Of a stretch of 64,000 nucleotides of DNA, positions 36,767-46,786 are shown one piece after another. The notes below the pieces were generated by a model. That model was not told where the DNA came from. It ran no database searches and saw only the letters and a list, made by a program, of their open reading frames with translations. Position numbers and translations under genes: made by a program. Origin of the DNA: Crocinitomix sp. (GTDB lineage: Bacteria; Bacteroidota; Bacteroidia; Flavobacteriales_D; Crocinitomicaceae); contig WTCE01000026.1 of the NCBI GenBank assembly GCA_013138735.1, positions 62,001 through 126,000 of the forward strand, written 5' to 3'. The stretch's first letter is position 1, and each line of letters begins with the position of its first letter.

Positions 36767-37402
36767 TTGAAAGCATTGAATTTTGAAATTGATGATATAA
36801 TTGAAAATGACGAATTAAGCGTTAAAGTCTTGACTTATAAAGATTGCGCGATTGATTCAATTGATTTAACACGACTGAGTGCGGGTGAGCGAGAACGATT
36901 TAAAGGTTTTGGTGCAAAAAAGCGCAAGCTAGAGTATTATTTTACACGTGTTTTATGGCGTGCATTTACGGTGCACCAACCAATCAAATACACTAAAACC
37001 GGAAAACCATGTATTGAAAATGGCTTTATTAGTATTTCTCATTCAAGTAAGACAGTTGCCATATCCTATTCGGTTTTACATCCAATCGGATTAGACATAG
37101 AACACTTTAATCCTAAAATTTGGCGCATTCAAGATAAATTTTTATCGTTAATAGAAAAAAATCGATTTGATTTAAACAACGAGCAAAGCCTTACGACCTT
37201 ATGGAGCATTAAAGAAGCTGTCTATAAATTACTTGATATCGAAGGTTTAAGTTTTAAAAGAGACATTGAAGTACTAGAAGTTGGGGTCATTAACCGTGTT
37301 AGCGTGCAAATAGGCGCAACAAGTAAGGCATTCACTTTTTCAAGAATCGTCTTTGATAGCTTCATCCTTATATACTGCACTAACACTTTTTGGAAACAAT
37401 AA
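36767..37402 (+). CDS. 4'-phosphopantetheinyl transferase superfamily protein
   Basis: 211 residues, Sfp-type. It would move phosphopantetheine from CoA to a serine of a carrier protein. Marks: YTKTGKPCIENGFISISHSS, the Mg-binding GLDIEHF and WSIKEAVYKLLDIEGLSFKR. It starts at a TTG (36767), divergent from ahcY. No polyketide or peptide synthetase is in the window, so the target is probably elsewhere, for example fatty-acid ACP. Confidence 0.85.
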   Translation: MKALNFEIDDIIENDELSVKVLTYKDCAIDSIDLTRLSAGERERFKGFGAKKRKLEYYFTRVLWRAFTVHQPIKYTKTGKPCIENGFISISHSSKTVAISYSVLHPIGLDIEHFNPKIWRIQDKFLSLIEKNRFDLNNEQSLTTLWSIKEAVYKLLDIEGLSFKRDIEVLEVGVINRVSVQIGATSKAFTFSRIVFDSFILIYCTNTFWKQ

Positions 37403-37443
37403 TCTCCCCCATTTCAATATATCAATAAGTTAAAAATATTTGA

Positions 37444-37451
37444 TATCTTTG
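37444..37451 (+). promoter_or_regulatory. -7 promoter element before the kelch gene
   Basis: TATCTTTG, an exact TAnnTTTG match, 65 bp before the start codon at 37517 and the first such element in this plus-strand run. Confidence 0.5.
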
Positions 37452-37516
37452 ATAATTAGTCAATTCGCAGCCAACCATTTGATAAAATGAACGTTTTTTA
37501 TTAACACCATTAGATT

Positions 37517-38737
37517 ATGAATTTACACAAGTGTTTGATCATATTTTTAGCCTTAATCGCTCTACCTGAGACTGCTAGTGCTGTCAGTAGGTTTTGGCAT
37601 CAAAAAGCGCATATTGGCGGAGACGCTAGGCACAGATGCACAGCATTTGAAATTGGAAATAAAGGCTACTACGGCGGAGGACACATAAATTCTGGAACTG
37701 CTATTACCTATCAAGATTATTGGGAATATGATCCTGCGACAAATTCATGGACTCAAATTGCAAATTATGGAGGCGGCTTACGTTACCATTCAAGTGCCTT
37801 TACAATTGGCAATGCGGCCTATGTAGGTTGTGGAGAAAACGGAAGTCATTCTTATACGAATGATTGGTGGAAATATGTACCTGAAGTTAACACATGGTTT
37901 CCAATTGCAGATTTACCAGCAATTGAAAGACGCGGGGGAACTGCCTTTGCGATAGATGGTAAAGGCTATTTTGGTACAGGGCAATCAGACGACGGATATC
38001 GTATAGACTTCTTCTCTTATAGTCCTGAGACGGACACTTGGATAGAATTGTCCGAATTCCCTGGCGAACATAGAAGTGCCGCGGTTAGTTTTAGTCATGA
38101 TGGAAAAGGTTATGTAGGGACTGGCCATAAAACGGGTTCGGCTTTAAGTGATTTTTACGAATACGACCCTTCAACTGATACTTGGACCACCAAAGCAAGT
38201 GTTGGAGGTTCAATTAGACAGGATGCAATGGCGTTTGTTATTGATGGAAAAGGATATATTGGAACTGGCGACGATAGTTTAGATAACGATCTCCGTGATG
38301 TTTGGGAATATGATTTTGACGCAGACACTTGGACACAAATTGGTGATTTTGGAGGAGCGAAAAGGCATTATGCAACTACATTTGTAATTGATAACATTGT
38401 ATACTTAGCTGGCGGTACGGACGGCACAAACTTAAAAGACCTTTGGGCTTTTGCACCTACCACATCAATCGAAGAGATTCTTTTGAACGAGGTTCAAATC
38501 AATCTTTACCCTAATCCTTCTACAGACGTTATAACAATAGCCGCAGATATCCCCACTGAATTGCAAGACCAATTATCGGTTCAAATTACAGATATAACTG
38601 GGAGGACAATTTTTCAAAGCCAAGTGCTTAACTCGCCATTAAAACTTTACAAGTCTGATTTTGGAAACGGTATTTACTTCTTGAATATCATGCACAATCA
38701 AGCAATCGTTAATACTCAAAAATTCATTTTCAATTAA
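37517..38737 (+). CDS. kelch-repeat T9SS-secreted protein
   Basis: 406 residues. Signal peptide 1-22, then about six kelch units of ~50 residues, each with a Gly pair and YxxDPxTxxWT (for example YWEYDPATNSWTQIANYGGG, FYEYDPSTDTWTTKASVGGS), which should form a six-bladed propeller. The C-terminal ~75 residues are a T9SS type A sorting domain (INLYPNPSTDVITI, DFGNGIYFLNI). Surface or secreted binding protein. Its stop overlaps the ATG of the GGGP synthase gene by one base. Confidence 0.92.
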   Translation: MNLHKCLIIFLALIALPETASAVSRFWHQKAHIGGDARHRCTAFEIGNKGYYGGGHINSGTAITYQDYWEYDPATNSWTQIANYGGGLRYHSSAFTIGNAAYVGCGENGSHSYTNDWWKYVPEVNTWFPIADLPAIERRGGTAFAIDGKGYFGTGQSDDGYRIDFFSYSPETDTWIELSEFPGEHRSAAVSFSHDGKGYVGTGHKTGSALSDFYEYDPSTDTWTTKASVGGSIRQDAMAFVIDGKGYIGTGDDSLDNDLRDVWEYDFDADTWTQIGDFGGAKRHYATTFVIDNIVYLAGGTDGTNLKDLWAFAPTTSIEEILLNEVQINLYPNPSTDVITIAADIPTELQDQLSVQITDITGRTIFQSQVLNSPLKLYKSDFGNGIYFLNIMHNQAIVNTQKFIFN

Positions 38738-39498
38738 TGCAATTGTCTTTGGACGAAATATTGAAACGAGGCGATAAGAAAATTGCAATTCTAGTTGACC
38801 CTGACAAGGTTAATTCGACTGGAGATTTAGAACCTTTAATTAAAAAAATTGAGGCCCTCGAATCTGCAATTATATTTGTTGGAGGAAGCACGGTAGATCC
38901 AGTAGATTTTGAGAATTGCGTTTCGGCAATTAAAGAGAAATGTGATATTCCAGTCATTCTATTTCCTGGCTCGTCGCAACAAATTAGCGATAAAGCAGAC
39001 GGCATATTGTTTTTAACTCTTATTTCTGGAAGGAATCCAGATTTTTTAATTGGTCACCAAATTGAATCTGCACATTTGATCAAAAAAATGGACCTTGAAG
39101 TAATTCCCACGGGCTATTTATTAGTGGATGGTGGCAAAACTTCATCTGTTTCCTATGTTAGTCAAACAACGCCTATTCCTACAGACCAAATAACAATAGC
39201 AGTAAAAACTGCAATTGCAGGCGAAATGTTAGGGCTTAAAGCTCTTTTCATGGATGCAGGAAGTGGCGCAGACACGCCTGTTAGCGGAGAAATGATTGCA
39301 GCTGTAAAGAAAAATATTAGTATCCCGCTAATTATTGGCGGAGGATTAAAAACTATAGCAGACATAGAAACCGCATTGGGGGCTGGTGCCGATTTAGTTG
39401 TAATTGGTAATAGAATAGAAGAAGATACCAACTTCCTGTTAGACATCAAATCTTTGATGAAAAAGGAGCAATTCTACTCACTTAAGAACATGAATTAA
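38737..39498 (+). CDS. geranylgeranylglyceryl-phosphate synthase family protein
   Basis: 253-residue TIM barrel of the PcrB/GGGPS family (group II, as found in bacteroidetes). Motifs: ILVDPDKVN near the N-terminus, FVGGSTVDP, PGSSQQIS, IPTGYLLVDGG, MDAGSGADTPV and the phosphate-binding LIIGGGLKT plus VIGNRIEE. Members join glycerol-1-phosphate to a polyprenyl diphosphate by an ether bond, the first committed step of archaeal-type lipids; product and role in bacteroidetes are less clear. Starts within the stop of the kelch gene (TAATG). Confidence 0.93.
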   Translation: MQLSLDEILKRGDKKIAILVDPDKVNSTGDLEPLIKKIEALESAIIFVGGSTVDPVDFENCVSAIKEKCDIPVILFPGSSQQISDKADGILFLTLISGRNPDFLIGHQIESAHLIKKMDLEVIPTGYLLVDGGKTSSVSYVSQTTPIPTDQITIAVKTAIAGEMLGLKALFMDAGSGADTPVSGEMIAAVKKNISIPLIIGGGLKTIADIETALGAGADLVVIGNRIEEDTNFLLDIKSLMKKEQFYSLKNMN

Positions 39499-39505
39499 TT
39501 TGATT

Positions 39506-42124
39506 ATGAATAAAAAATATGCGTTACTACTCGTTTTAATTTACGCCAACTTTTCCGCTCTGGCACAGGTGCTTGCTCCGCCAACTCCAAGTATTGAAGC
39601 TGGAATTTATACAAGTGCAGTTAATTTAGAATTATCTCATATCGAAGGTGGTGTTTCCATTTTTTACACACTAAACGGAGACGATCCAACAGTTTCTGAC
39701 AATTTATATAGTGGTCCACTCGTTCTAGATAATATAGAAGATGAACCAGACGTATTCTCAATAATCCCCACTAACCCAAATTTAACTTACCCATACGGAA
39801 CGTATAGTGCCGGTAGAGCGAGCAGCAGAGGTTGGGTCCCACCTTATACTGATGGCTACAAAGTAAATATTATTAGATACAAGGCTTTTAAACCTGGCTT
39901 TGCTCCAAGTCCAACAGTTACACAAACATTTATTGTTGACCCAAGTGGAACAGATCTTTATACAATGCCAATTGTTTCTATTGCCATGGATTATCGCGAT
40001 ATTTTTTCTGATGCCGAGGGTATTTATGTCTATGGCGATCATGAAGATGGTAATTACGAGCAAAAAGGTGCGGATTGGGAAAAAATAATGAGTTTCGAAT
40101 ATATTGATGAATTCGGAGACCTGACTGTATCACAAGATTCAAGAACTCGTATTCATGGAGGAGGTAGTAGACATGCTCCTAAAAAAACGTTTCGAATATA
40201 TGGCGAAACAGATAGTTCAAAGAACATTAAATATCCCTTTTTTACAGATACTGAAATTGACAAATACAAACGTATCTTGCTAAAAGCAGGTGGTCACCGC
40301 CCAGATTGTTTTCCGCGTGATGATTTAGGTAATATGTTAACAAAAGGGGTAAATGTTGAGCAGCAGCATTTCAGACATGTAATTGTATTCATTAATGGAG
40401 AATATTGGGGAATCCACTCGATAAAAGAAAGAATGGATAATTACTTTATTCAAAACCTTTATGGAATCGACGACAACGACATCACCATGTTAGATCAGGA
40501 GTATGACATCCAAGGTGATGGACATGCTGCGGATAGTGCAAAAATGAAAAATCTAGAAGGCTTTGTGGATGTCAATGACATGAATGATCCTACAAATTAC
40601 GCCTACGTTTTAGACCGAATGGATGTAGACAACTATATTGACTATATGGCCTCGGAAATATTCTTAAGTAATGAAGATTGGGTTTATTCTAACGTTAACA
40701 TTTGGAGAAAAAATGGAGATTTTGATCCTTCCAAACCAGCTGGACATGACGGGAAATTTAGATGGGCAATTTATGATTTAGATGGTGCCTTTGGAGGTTC
40801 ATGTTCTAACGCGTTTTATACGGTTAATACCTTGGCATCTGCAACAATTATTGGCGGAGACTTCTCTTCCTACTCAAGATTTTTTAGAGGAATGTTGGGA
40901 AGTGATGAGTTTAAATACAAGTATATAAACCGAATGAATGATTTGGCCAATTCATGGTTCAGAACTGAAGTAATGGATGCGAAAATGGATTCTATGTATG
41001 CCATGACAACACCAGAAGTATTTGAGAACGCCGAAAGATGGCGTTATCCGTCATTCGCGTCCAATTTAGAAGATCGATATGACGAAGTACCAGGCATAGA
41101 TCGTTGGAACGAACTATGGGACTTATTACATTTATTTGCAGAACGCCGTGGAAGAAAAGTACGCGAACACATGATGGAAAAGTGGGAATATCCAGACGAT
41201 ACCACAACTGTTACTATTGATGTAAATGATGTTGATATGGGACGCGTAAAAGTGAATTCAATTTTGATTAACAGAAATTTACCTGGTGTTGAAGGTGATA
41301 TTTACCCTTGGACTGGTATTTATATTAATACAGTCACAGTGCCATTAATTGCCGTTCCTTTACCTGGCTATCGTTTTATTGAATGGATGGAGACAGGTGA
41401 AACGAATGACACCATTTCTTGGAATCCATCTACAGAAGTTACTTACACTGCTGTTTTTGGCATAGATGCCGATTATCAATCTGTGCTCATCAATGAATTG
41501 ATGCCTGCAAATCAAGATTATTCTGAAGATAATTTTGGTCAAAATGATGATTGGTTAGAGCTTTACAATCCAAATACTTATGCGGTGAACCTTTCTGGAT
41601 GTAAATTACGCCGTGACGGTATTTTATGGACTTTACCAAACGATTTCATTATTCCACCCAATGATTATCTCATCTTTTGGCATGACAACGAAACATACCA
41701 AGGAAATAATCATGTCAATTTCAAACTTTCCAACATAATAGATACCGTTTTCTTAATCTCTCCACAGGGAATTGAAATGGATAATATGCGTTACCCTGTT
41801 ACTACAACTGACAATTCATATGGAAGGTATCCTAATGGAAGTGAAACTTTTTCAAGCTTCACCTACCCTACTCCATTGGCAAATAATGATATTTCAGGCT
41901 TGAATGAAACGGTAACAATTTTAACACCATTGACGGCATATCCAAATCCAGCAAGTGAATTGGTTACTCTAAATAAAGTTGTTAATTTTGAACTATATGA
42001 TTTAAAAGGCGATTTGATTATGACTGGTAACAACCAGCAACAATTTAATGTTTCAAATCTTAAAAAAGGTGTCTATATTATAAGGACAGACGACTTTGAG
42101 ACAATAAAAATAATTGTACAATAG
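39506..42124 (+). CDS. CotH-kinase-domain T9SS surface protein
   Basis: 872 residues from the ATG at 39506 (a TTG at 39500 is in frame). Order of parts: signal peptide 1-20; chitobiase/hexosaminidase C-terminal-type domain with GGVSIFYTLNGDDPTVSDN (about 35-120); CotH kinase domain about 150-520 (RIHGGGSRHAPKKTFRIYGE, GEYWGIHSIKERMDNYFI, YDLDGAFGGS); a beta linker; lamin-tail domain about 650-755 (INELMPANQDYSEDN, DDWLELYNPN); T9SS tail (LTAYPNPASELVTL, LKKGVYIIRTD). CotH domains phosphorylate proteins in spore coats; the substrate here is unknown. Confidence 0.92.
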   Translation: MNKKYALLLVLIYANFSALAQVLAPPTPSIEAGIYTSAVNLELSHIEGGVSIFYTLNGDDPTVSDNLYSGPLVLDNIEDEPDVFSIIPTNPNLTYPYGTYSAGRASSRGWVPPYTDGYKVNIIRYKAFKPGFAPSPTVTQTFIVDPSGTDLYTMPIVSIAMDYRDIFSDAEGIYVYGDHEDGNYEQKGADWEKIMSFEYIDEFGDLTVSQDSRTRIHGGGSRHAPKKTFRIYGETDSSKNIKYPFFTDTEIDKYKRILLKAGGHRPDCFPRDDLGNMLTKGVNVEQQHFRHVIVFINGEYWGIHSIKERMDNYFIQNLYGIDDNDITMLDQEYDIQGDGHAADSAKMKNLEGFVDVNDMNDPTNYAYVLDRMDVDNYIDYMASEIFLSNEDWVYSNVNIWRKNGDFDPSKPAGHDGKFRWAIYDLDGAFGGSCSNAFYTVNTLASATIIGGDFSSYSRFFRGMLGSDEFKYKYINRMNDLANSWFRTEVMDAKMDSMYAMTTPEVFENAERWRYPSFASNLEDRYDEVPGIDRWNELWDLLHLFAERRGRKVREHMMEKWEYPDDTTTVTIDVNDVDMGRVKVNSILINRNLPGVEGDIYPWTGIYINTVTVPLIAVPLPGYRFIEWMETGETNDTISWNPSTEVTYTAVFGIDADYQSVLINELMPANQDYSEDNFGQNDDWLELYNPNTYAVNLSGCKLRRDGILWTLPNDFIIPPNDYLIFWHDNETYQGNNHVNFKLSNIIDTVFLISPQGIEMDNMRYPVTTTDNSYGRYPNGSETFSSFTYPTPLANNDISGLNETVTILTPLTAYPNPASELVTLNKVVNFELYDLKGDLIMTGNNQQQFNVSNLKKGVYIIRTDDFETIKIIVQ

Positions 42125-42141
42125 TCTAGATTTTTGCTACC

Positions 42142-44457
42142 ATGAAATATTTAATCCTACTTCTAACATTTACAATATCTGGCCTCAGTATTGGGCAGAT
42201 TTTTTCCGAATTAATTAAGGTTGTTGCGGATGACCGTGAATCTCAAGATCGATTTGGATGGTCCGTTGATATTTCAGGGAACTATGCCATTGTTGGTGCC
42301 TATGCAGATGATTTTGGAGGAACAAACCCAAATATGGGTTCGGCCTATATTTTTGAAAAAGAAGGTATTGCAGATTGGGCATTGGTTCAAAAAATATTTA
42401 ATTCCGATCAGGACGATTATGATCGTTTCGGGTGGTCAGTAGCAATAGATGGGGACTATGTTGTTGTAGGTGCCTATGCAGAAGATCATAATTTAGATGA
42501 TGCAGATAACCAATCAAAAGCAGGATCAGCTTATATTTTTGAACGTGGAGGCGACGGTGTTTGGGACGAAGTTCAAAAAATTATTGCGAGTGATCGCGCT
42601 GCAAGTGACGAATTTGGATGGTCTGTTGACATTTCAGGAACTACGCTAGTAGTTGGCGCTCATTTCGAAGATGAAAATGCTGGAGGAGGTGCATCTATTT
42701 ACAATGCAGGTTCAGCCTACATTTTTGATCGTGAAGTTGATGGCACTTGGACAGAAACTCAAAAAATAGTAGGCTCAGGCCGTGCTCCAGATATAGATTT
42801 TCCTGATGGCGGCGGAGGCGACGAGCTTTCAGACTTATTCGGTGGTTCTGTTTCAATTTCAGGCGATCGCTTAATCATAGGAGCACATCACAGTGATTTT
42901 GATGAATTTGATGGCGCACCATTGAATGAAGCAGGTGCAGCTTATATTTTTGAGCGCTCGGGTCCAACGTGGTCTGAAGTAGCTAAATTAGATAATTCGG
43001 ATCGCGCAACCGAAGATCGTTTTGGGTTTTCAGTAAGCATTGATGGCGATTTTGCAGTAGTCAGTGCTTATAGCGAAGATCAAAATGCTGGTGGCGCAAC
43101 AACTATGGCCAATTCAGGATCGGCTTACATTTTTGAACGTGATGGAGGCGGTAGTTGGTCTCAAACGCAAAAAATTGTAGCGAGTGATCGTAGTCCCGGA
43201 GATCGTTTTGGTTGGGATATTTATTTAGATGGTGAAACATTAGTTGCTGGAGCACTAGAAACGAATGGAGACGAGGACGACGAAAGTCCACTTTCAAATG
43301 CTGGTGCTGCTTATGCTTTTTCTTATGATGGCGATAGCGGCACGTGGATAGAGATTAATAAAATGGATGCTTCTGACCGCCAAATTGATGATGAACTAGG
43401 TGTTAGTGTTGCCATTTCTGGCACAGGAATAATATTAGGCGCTTATCAGCAAAATTTCGACGAGACCGGCGCTGGTGATATTCATGATGCAGGAGCAGCC
43501 TATTTCTATAGTCAAGAAGAATGCACACCAAGTTTTAGTAGTCAAACCTTAACATTGTGCGAAGGTCAAGTTGTTGAAGTTGGCCCATACACGCATGACG
43601 AAACAGGTACCTATACGGATGTTATATTTTCTGAAAGTGGCTGCGATAGCACCGTTACAACAAATCTAACAATCACTCCTGCACCTAGTGCATCTTACGA
43701 AGCTTCTATTTGTTTTGGATATTCATATGAAATTGGTGGTTCTTCCTATACTGAATCTGGTACTTATGTTGACGCAGTTTCATCTGATGATGGATGCGAC
43801 AGTTTGATTACAACAATCTTAACCATTAGTCCAGAAAATGCCGTTACACAAGATGTTACCATTTGTTGGGGCGAAACATACATAATTGGCGCCTCAACCT
43901 ATGAAGCAGCTGGAGTTTATACTGACGTTGTTACCTCATGGGCTTTATGCGATTGCACCATAACAACAAATTTGATGGTACAATTACCGGTTGATAATTC
44001 TGTGAGTCAAAGCTTAAACACATTAATGGCGGGATCTGATGATGCTACATATCAATGGATTAAATGTAGTCCGTTTGAAGAAATACCAGGTGCAACAGAT
44101 CAAACTTACGTGGCGCCAGCAATTGGTCAATATGCAGTTATTGTAACTGAAGGAGTCTGTTCTGACACCTCATCTTGTCTGTACGTTGATATTCTGTCCA
44201 ACCCCTCATATTTGGTTGATGAGAATTTTAAAATTTATCCCAATCCAAGCAATGGAAACTTTACGATCTCCTTTGAAAATCCGAATTCGAACCAATATGA
44301 AGGTGTCATTTTCAATGCACTTGGAGAGGTTATTCACGAATTTCAATTAAAAAAACCTACCAATTCTTTTGATTTAAACAACCTTCCAAAGGGAGTTTAC
44401 GTTTTAAGTATTGTGGGAGATGATTCCGCCGATTCATATAGGTTAGTCATCCAATAA
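42142..44457 (+). CDS. FG-GAP propeller T9SS protein, paralogue 1
   Basis: 771 residues. Signal peptide 1-18. About seven FG-GAP-type blades of 55-65 residues each with (D/E)RFGWSVxISGxxxxVGAxxED and AGSAYIF (about 25-455) make a seven-bladed propeller of the integrin-alpha kind. Then three ~50-residue modules with GxYxDxxxxxxGCDSxxTTxLT (Cys pairs), an Ig-like segment (YQWIKCSPFEEIPGATDQTY) and a T9SS tail (FKIYPNPSNGNFTI). Probable adhesin or polymer-binding surface protein. First of four paralogues in the same direction. Confidence 0.9.
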   Translation: MKYLILLLTFTISGLSIGQIFSELIKVVADDRESQDRFGWSVDISGNYAIVGAYADDFGGTNPNMGSAYIFEKEGIADWALVQKIFNSDQDDYDRFGWSVAIDGDYVVVGAYAEDHNLDDADNQSKAGSAYIFERGGDGVWDEVQKIIASDRAASDEFGWSVDISGTTLVVGAHFEDENAGGGASIYNAGSAYIFDREVDGTWTETQKIVGSGRAPDIDFPDGGGGDELSDLFGGSVSISGDRLIIGAHHSDFDEFDGAPLNEAGAAYIFERSGPTWSEVAKLDNSDRATEDRFGFSVSIDGDFAVVSAYSEDQNAGGATTMANSGSAYIFERDGGGSWSQTQKIVASDRSPGDRFGWDIYLDGETLVAGALETNGDEDDESPLSNAGAAYAFSYDGDSGTWIEINKMDASDRQIDDELGVSVAISGTGIILGAYQQNFDETGAGDIHDAGAAYFYSQEECTPSFSSQTLTLCEGQVVEVGPYTHDETGTYTDVIFSESGCDSTVTTNLTITPAPSASYEASICFGYSYEIGGSSYTESGTYVDAVSSDDGCDSLITTILTISPENAVTQDVTICWGETYIIGASTYEAAGVYTDVVTSWALCDCTITTNLMVQLPVDNSVSQSLNTLMAGSDDATYQWIKCSPFEEIPGATDQTYVAPAIGQYAVIVTEGVCSDTSSCLYVDILSNPSYLVDENFKIYPNPSNGNFTISFENPNSNQYEGVIFNALGEVIHEFQLKKPTNSFDLNNLPKGVYVLSIVGDDSADSYRLVIQ

Positions 44458-44506
44458 ATAAACCTTTACCTACTAAAGAAATTAATTAATTGCAACTCTT
44501 ACTACT

Positions 44507-46636
44507 ATGATTAAAAATATTATTTGCACAGTAACGCTACTACTCTCGTTAGGTGCTGTTGCACAAGATTTCGAAGAATTAATGATGGTTGTCGCGGATG
44601 ATCGCGATACGGAAGACCGATTAGGTTGGTCATGCGATATTGAAGGCGATTTTGCCGTTGTTGGTGCTTATGCGGATGATTATGGCGCAACCAATCCTAA
44701 TATGGGTTCTGCTTACGTCTATGAAAGAACTGGTGGTGAGTGGATTCAAATTCAAAAATTATCCAATTCAGATCAAGACGATTATGACCGTTTTGGTTGG
44801 GATGTTGAAATCAGTGGTGATTTCATTATCGTTGGTGCTTATGGTGAAGATCATGATACGGATGACGGTGCTTTGATGTCGAAAGCAGGTTCGGCATATA
44901 TCTTTGAAAGAGGTGTTGATGGCGTTTTCGAGGAAGTTCAAAAATTAGTTGCTGCAGATAGAGCTGCGAATGATGAATTTGGATGGTCTGTTTCAATTTA
45001 TGGCACTACAGCAATTGTTGGCGCACATATTGACGATAAAAACGCATTTGGTATGGGTTCATTTTATCATGCAGGATCGGCTTATATTTTCGATCGTGAA
45101 GATGATGGATCTTGGACACAAACTCAAAAAATTGTAGCTTCTGACAGAAGCCCTGGAACGGTTTATGCGCCAGACCATGAAGATTGGAATGATCGTTTTG
45201 GGGAATCAGTTTCTATTTGGGATGACTATTTAGTGGTTGGCGGCCCATTCGCTTCAAAAGCATACGCATTTGAGCGAACTGGAGATACTTGGACACAAGT
45301 TGCATTTTTGACATACCCTGGGATTTCGTGGTTAGATCGTGCTGCGCCAGTTGATATTCAAAATAACACAATAGTACTTGGAGCCCAAACTGAAGATTTA
45401 AATGCAGACATGGAAGAATCAATTTTGAATTCTGGTGGAGCTGCCGTGTTTACAAGAGTAGACGGAACTTGGGGCTATTTACAAAGACTTTCTCCTGGAG
45501 ACCGTGATGCAGGTGATCATTTTGGAATAAGTGTAGGAGTTGATGGCGATTATATTGTTGTTGGTGCACACTCTGATAATCATGATGAAGATGGCGGTGC
45601 AGAAATTGAAAATACAGGATCTGTTTATATTTTTGAATTACAAGATGATGGAACTTATGATGAATTAATCAAATTAGATGCTTCTGACCGAGCGATTGAT
45701 GATGAATTAGGCATAAGCGTTGCCATTTCGGAAAGCACAATTATTGTAGGTGCATTTCAACAAGACGAAGACCCAGATGGTGGCACCTATTTAGAGGATG
45801 CTGGTGCAGCATATTTTTACACCAATCTAGATGGCGGCGGCGGTTGTGACGACGTATTTTTCAGTCAAGAAATAGACCTTTGTGCAGGCGAAGAAATTGT
45901 AGTTGGCGAAAGTGTTTATGATGAATCAGGCGTGTATACAGATGTTATAACCACAGATTTAGGTTGTGATAGTGTTATCACAACAATTTTAGATATAGCT
46001 GAAGAAATTGAGGTTGAACAAGAATTATTTGTTTGCAATGGTGGATTCGTTTGGGTTGGTGACTCGTACTATGATGAAACAGGATCTTATATTGACATGT
46101 TTGAATCGGTTGATGGTTGCGATAGTCTTGTATTTACCTATTTAGAAGTTGGAGATGCTATTGATACAGATGTTACTGTTGATGAGGCAACTTTAGAGGC
46201 TGTTTTGTCTGGCATGGATTACCAATGGATTACTTGTGATCCGTTTGAGATAATCGACGGTGCAACAGCACAAGCGTTTATCGCTGCCGAAAGTGGCGAC
46301 TATGCTGTAATCATTACGGACGGTGATTGCGCTGACACATCTGACTGCTATACTATTGTTATTGATGATGATCCAGGAAGTGGGATTGAGGAAACCGCGT
46401 TTAGTGCTTCAATTACGATTTATCCGAATCCAAGTAATGGAACTTTCATAATTAATGGTGAAATGCTAGTTGGTTCTCAAATTCAAATTTATAATTCGAT
46501 TGGGGCATTAGTTTACGAAACTATTGCAAATTCAAATACTCAGTCTGTTACTTTAACGAATCAAGCTGCTGGAATTTATGTATTAAAAGTAACGAGCGAA
46601 TATGGTTCAAAAATTGAAAAAATCAGTCTTAAATAG
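44507..46636 (+). CDS. FG-GAP propeller T9SS protein, paralogue 2
   Basis: 709 residues, same plan as paralogue 1: signal peptide 1-19, FG-GAP blades to about 440 (DRFGWDVEISGDFIIVGAYG), CDS-type Cys modules, Ig-like YQWITCDPFEIIDGATAQAF and T9SS tail ITIYPNPSNGTFII. It has only two Cys modules where the others have three, and blade 4 is shortened, which accounts for the smaller size. 49 bp after paralogue 1, probably cotranscribed. Confidence 0.9.
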   Translation: MIKNIICTVTLLLSLGAVAQDFEELMMVVADDRDTEDRLGWSCDIEGDFAVVGAYADDYGATNPNMGSAYVYERTGGEWIQIQKLSNSDQDDYDRFGWDVEISGDFIIVGAYGEDHDTDDGALMSKAGSAYIFERGVDGVFEEVQKLVAADRAANDEFGWSVSIYGTTAIVGAHIDDKNAFGMGSFYHAGSAYIFDREDDGSWTQTQKIVASDRSPGTVYAPDHEDWNDRFGESVSIWDDYLVVGGPFASKAYAFERTGDTWTQVAFLTYPGISWLDRAAPVDIQNNTIVLGAQTEDLNADMEESILNSGGAAVFTRVDGTWGYLQRLSPGDRDAGDHFGISVGVDGDYIVVGAHSDNHDEDGGAEIENTGSVYIFELQDDGTYDELIKLDASDRAIDDELGISVAISESTIIVGAFQQDEDPDGGTYLEDAGAAYFYTNLDGGGGCDDVFFSQEIDLCAGEEIVVGESVYDESGVYTDVITTDLGCDSVITTILDIAEEIEVEQELFVCNGGFVWVGDSYYDETGSYIDMFESVDGCDSLVFTYLEVGDAIDTDVTVDEATLEAVLSGMDYQWITCDPFEIIDGATAQAFIAAESGDYAVIITDGDCADTSDCYTIVIDDDPGSGIEETAFSASITIYPNPSNGTFIINGEMLVGSQIQIYNSIGALVYETIANSNTQSVTLTNQAAGIYVLKVTSEYGSKIEKISLK

Positions 46637-46701
46637 ATTCTGTTATCGGTGAAGCACACGTTTAAATCGATTAAATAGTTTTTTCTTTCTTGCGACTTAA
46701 C

Positions 46702-46766
46702 TATATTTGCTGCGTAACCACGTGAGGTCCATCTTTTAATTGAAACCCTATTCAGTTAAAAGATGG
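46702..46766 (+). promoter_or_regulatory. -7 box and leader hairpin of paralogue 3
   Basis: TATATTTG (46702-46709) is an exact -7 match. Downstream, CCATCTTTTAA (46729-46739) and TTAAAAGATGG (46756-46766) form a perfect 11-bp stem ending 20 bp before the chosen start codon at 46787. Confidence 0.5.
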
Positions 46767-46786
46767 TTCATTTTAATACGCTACAG

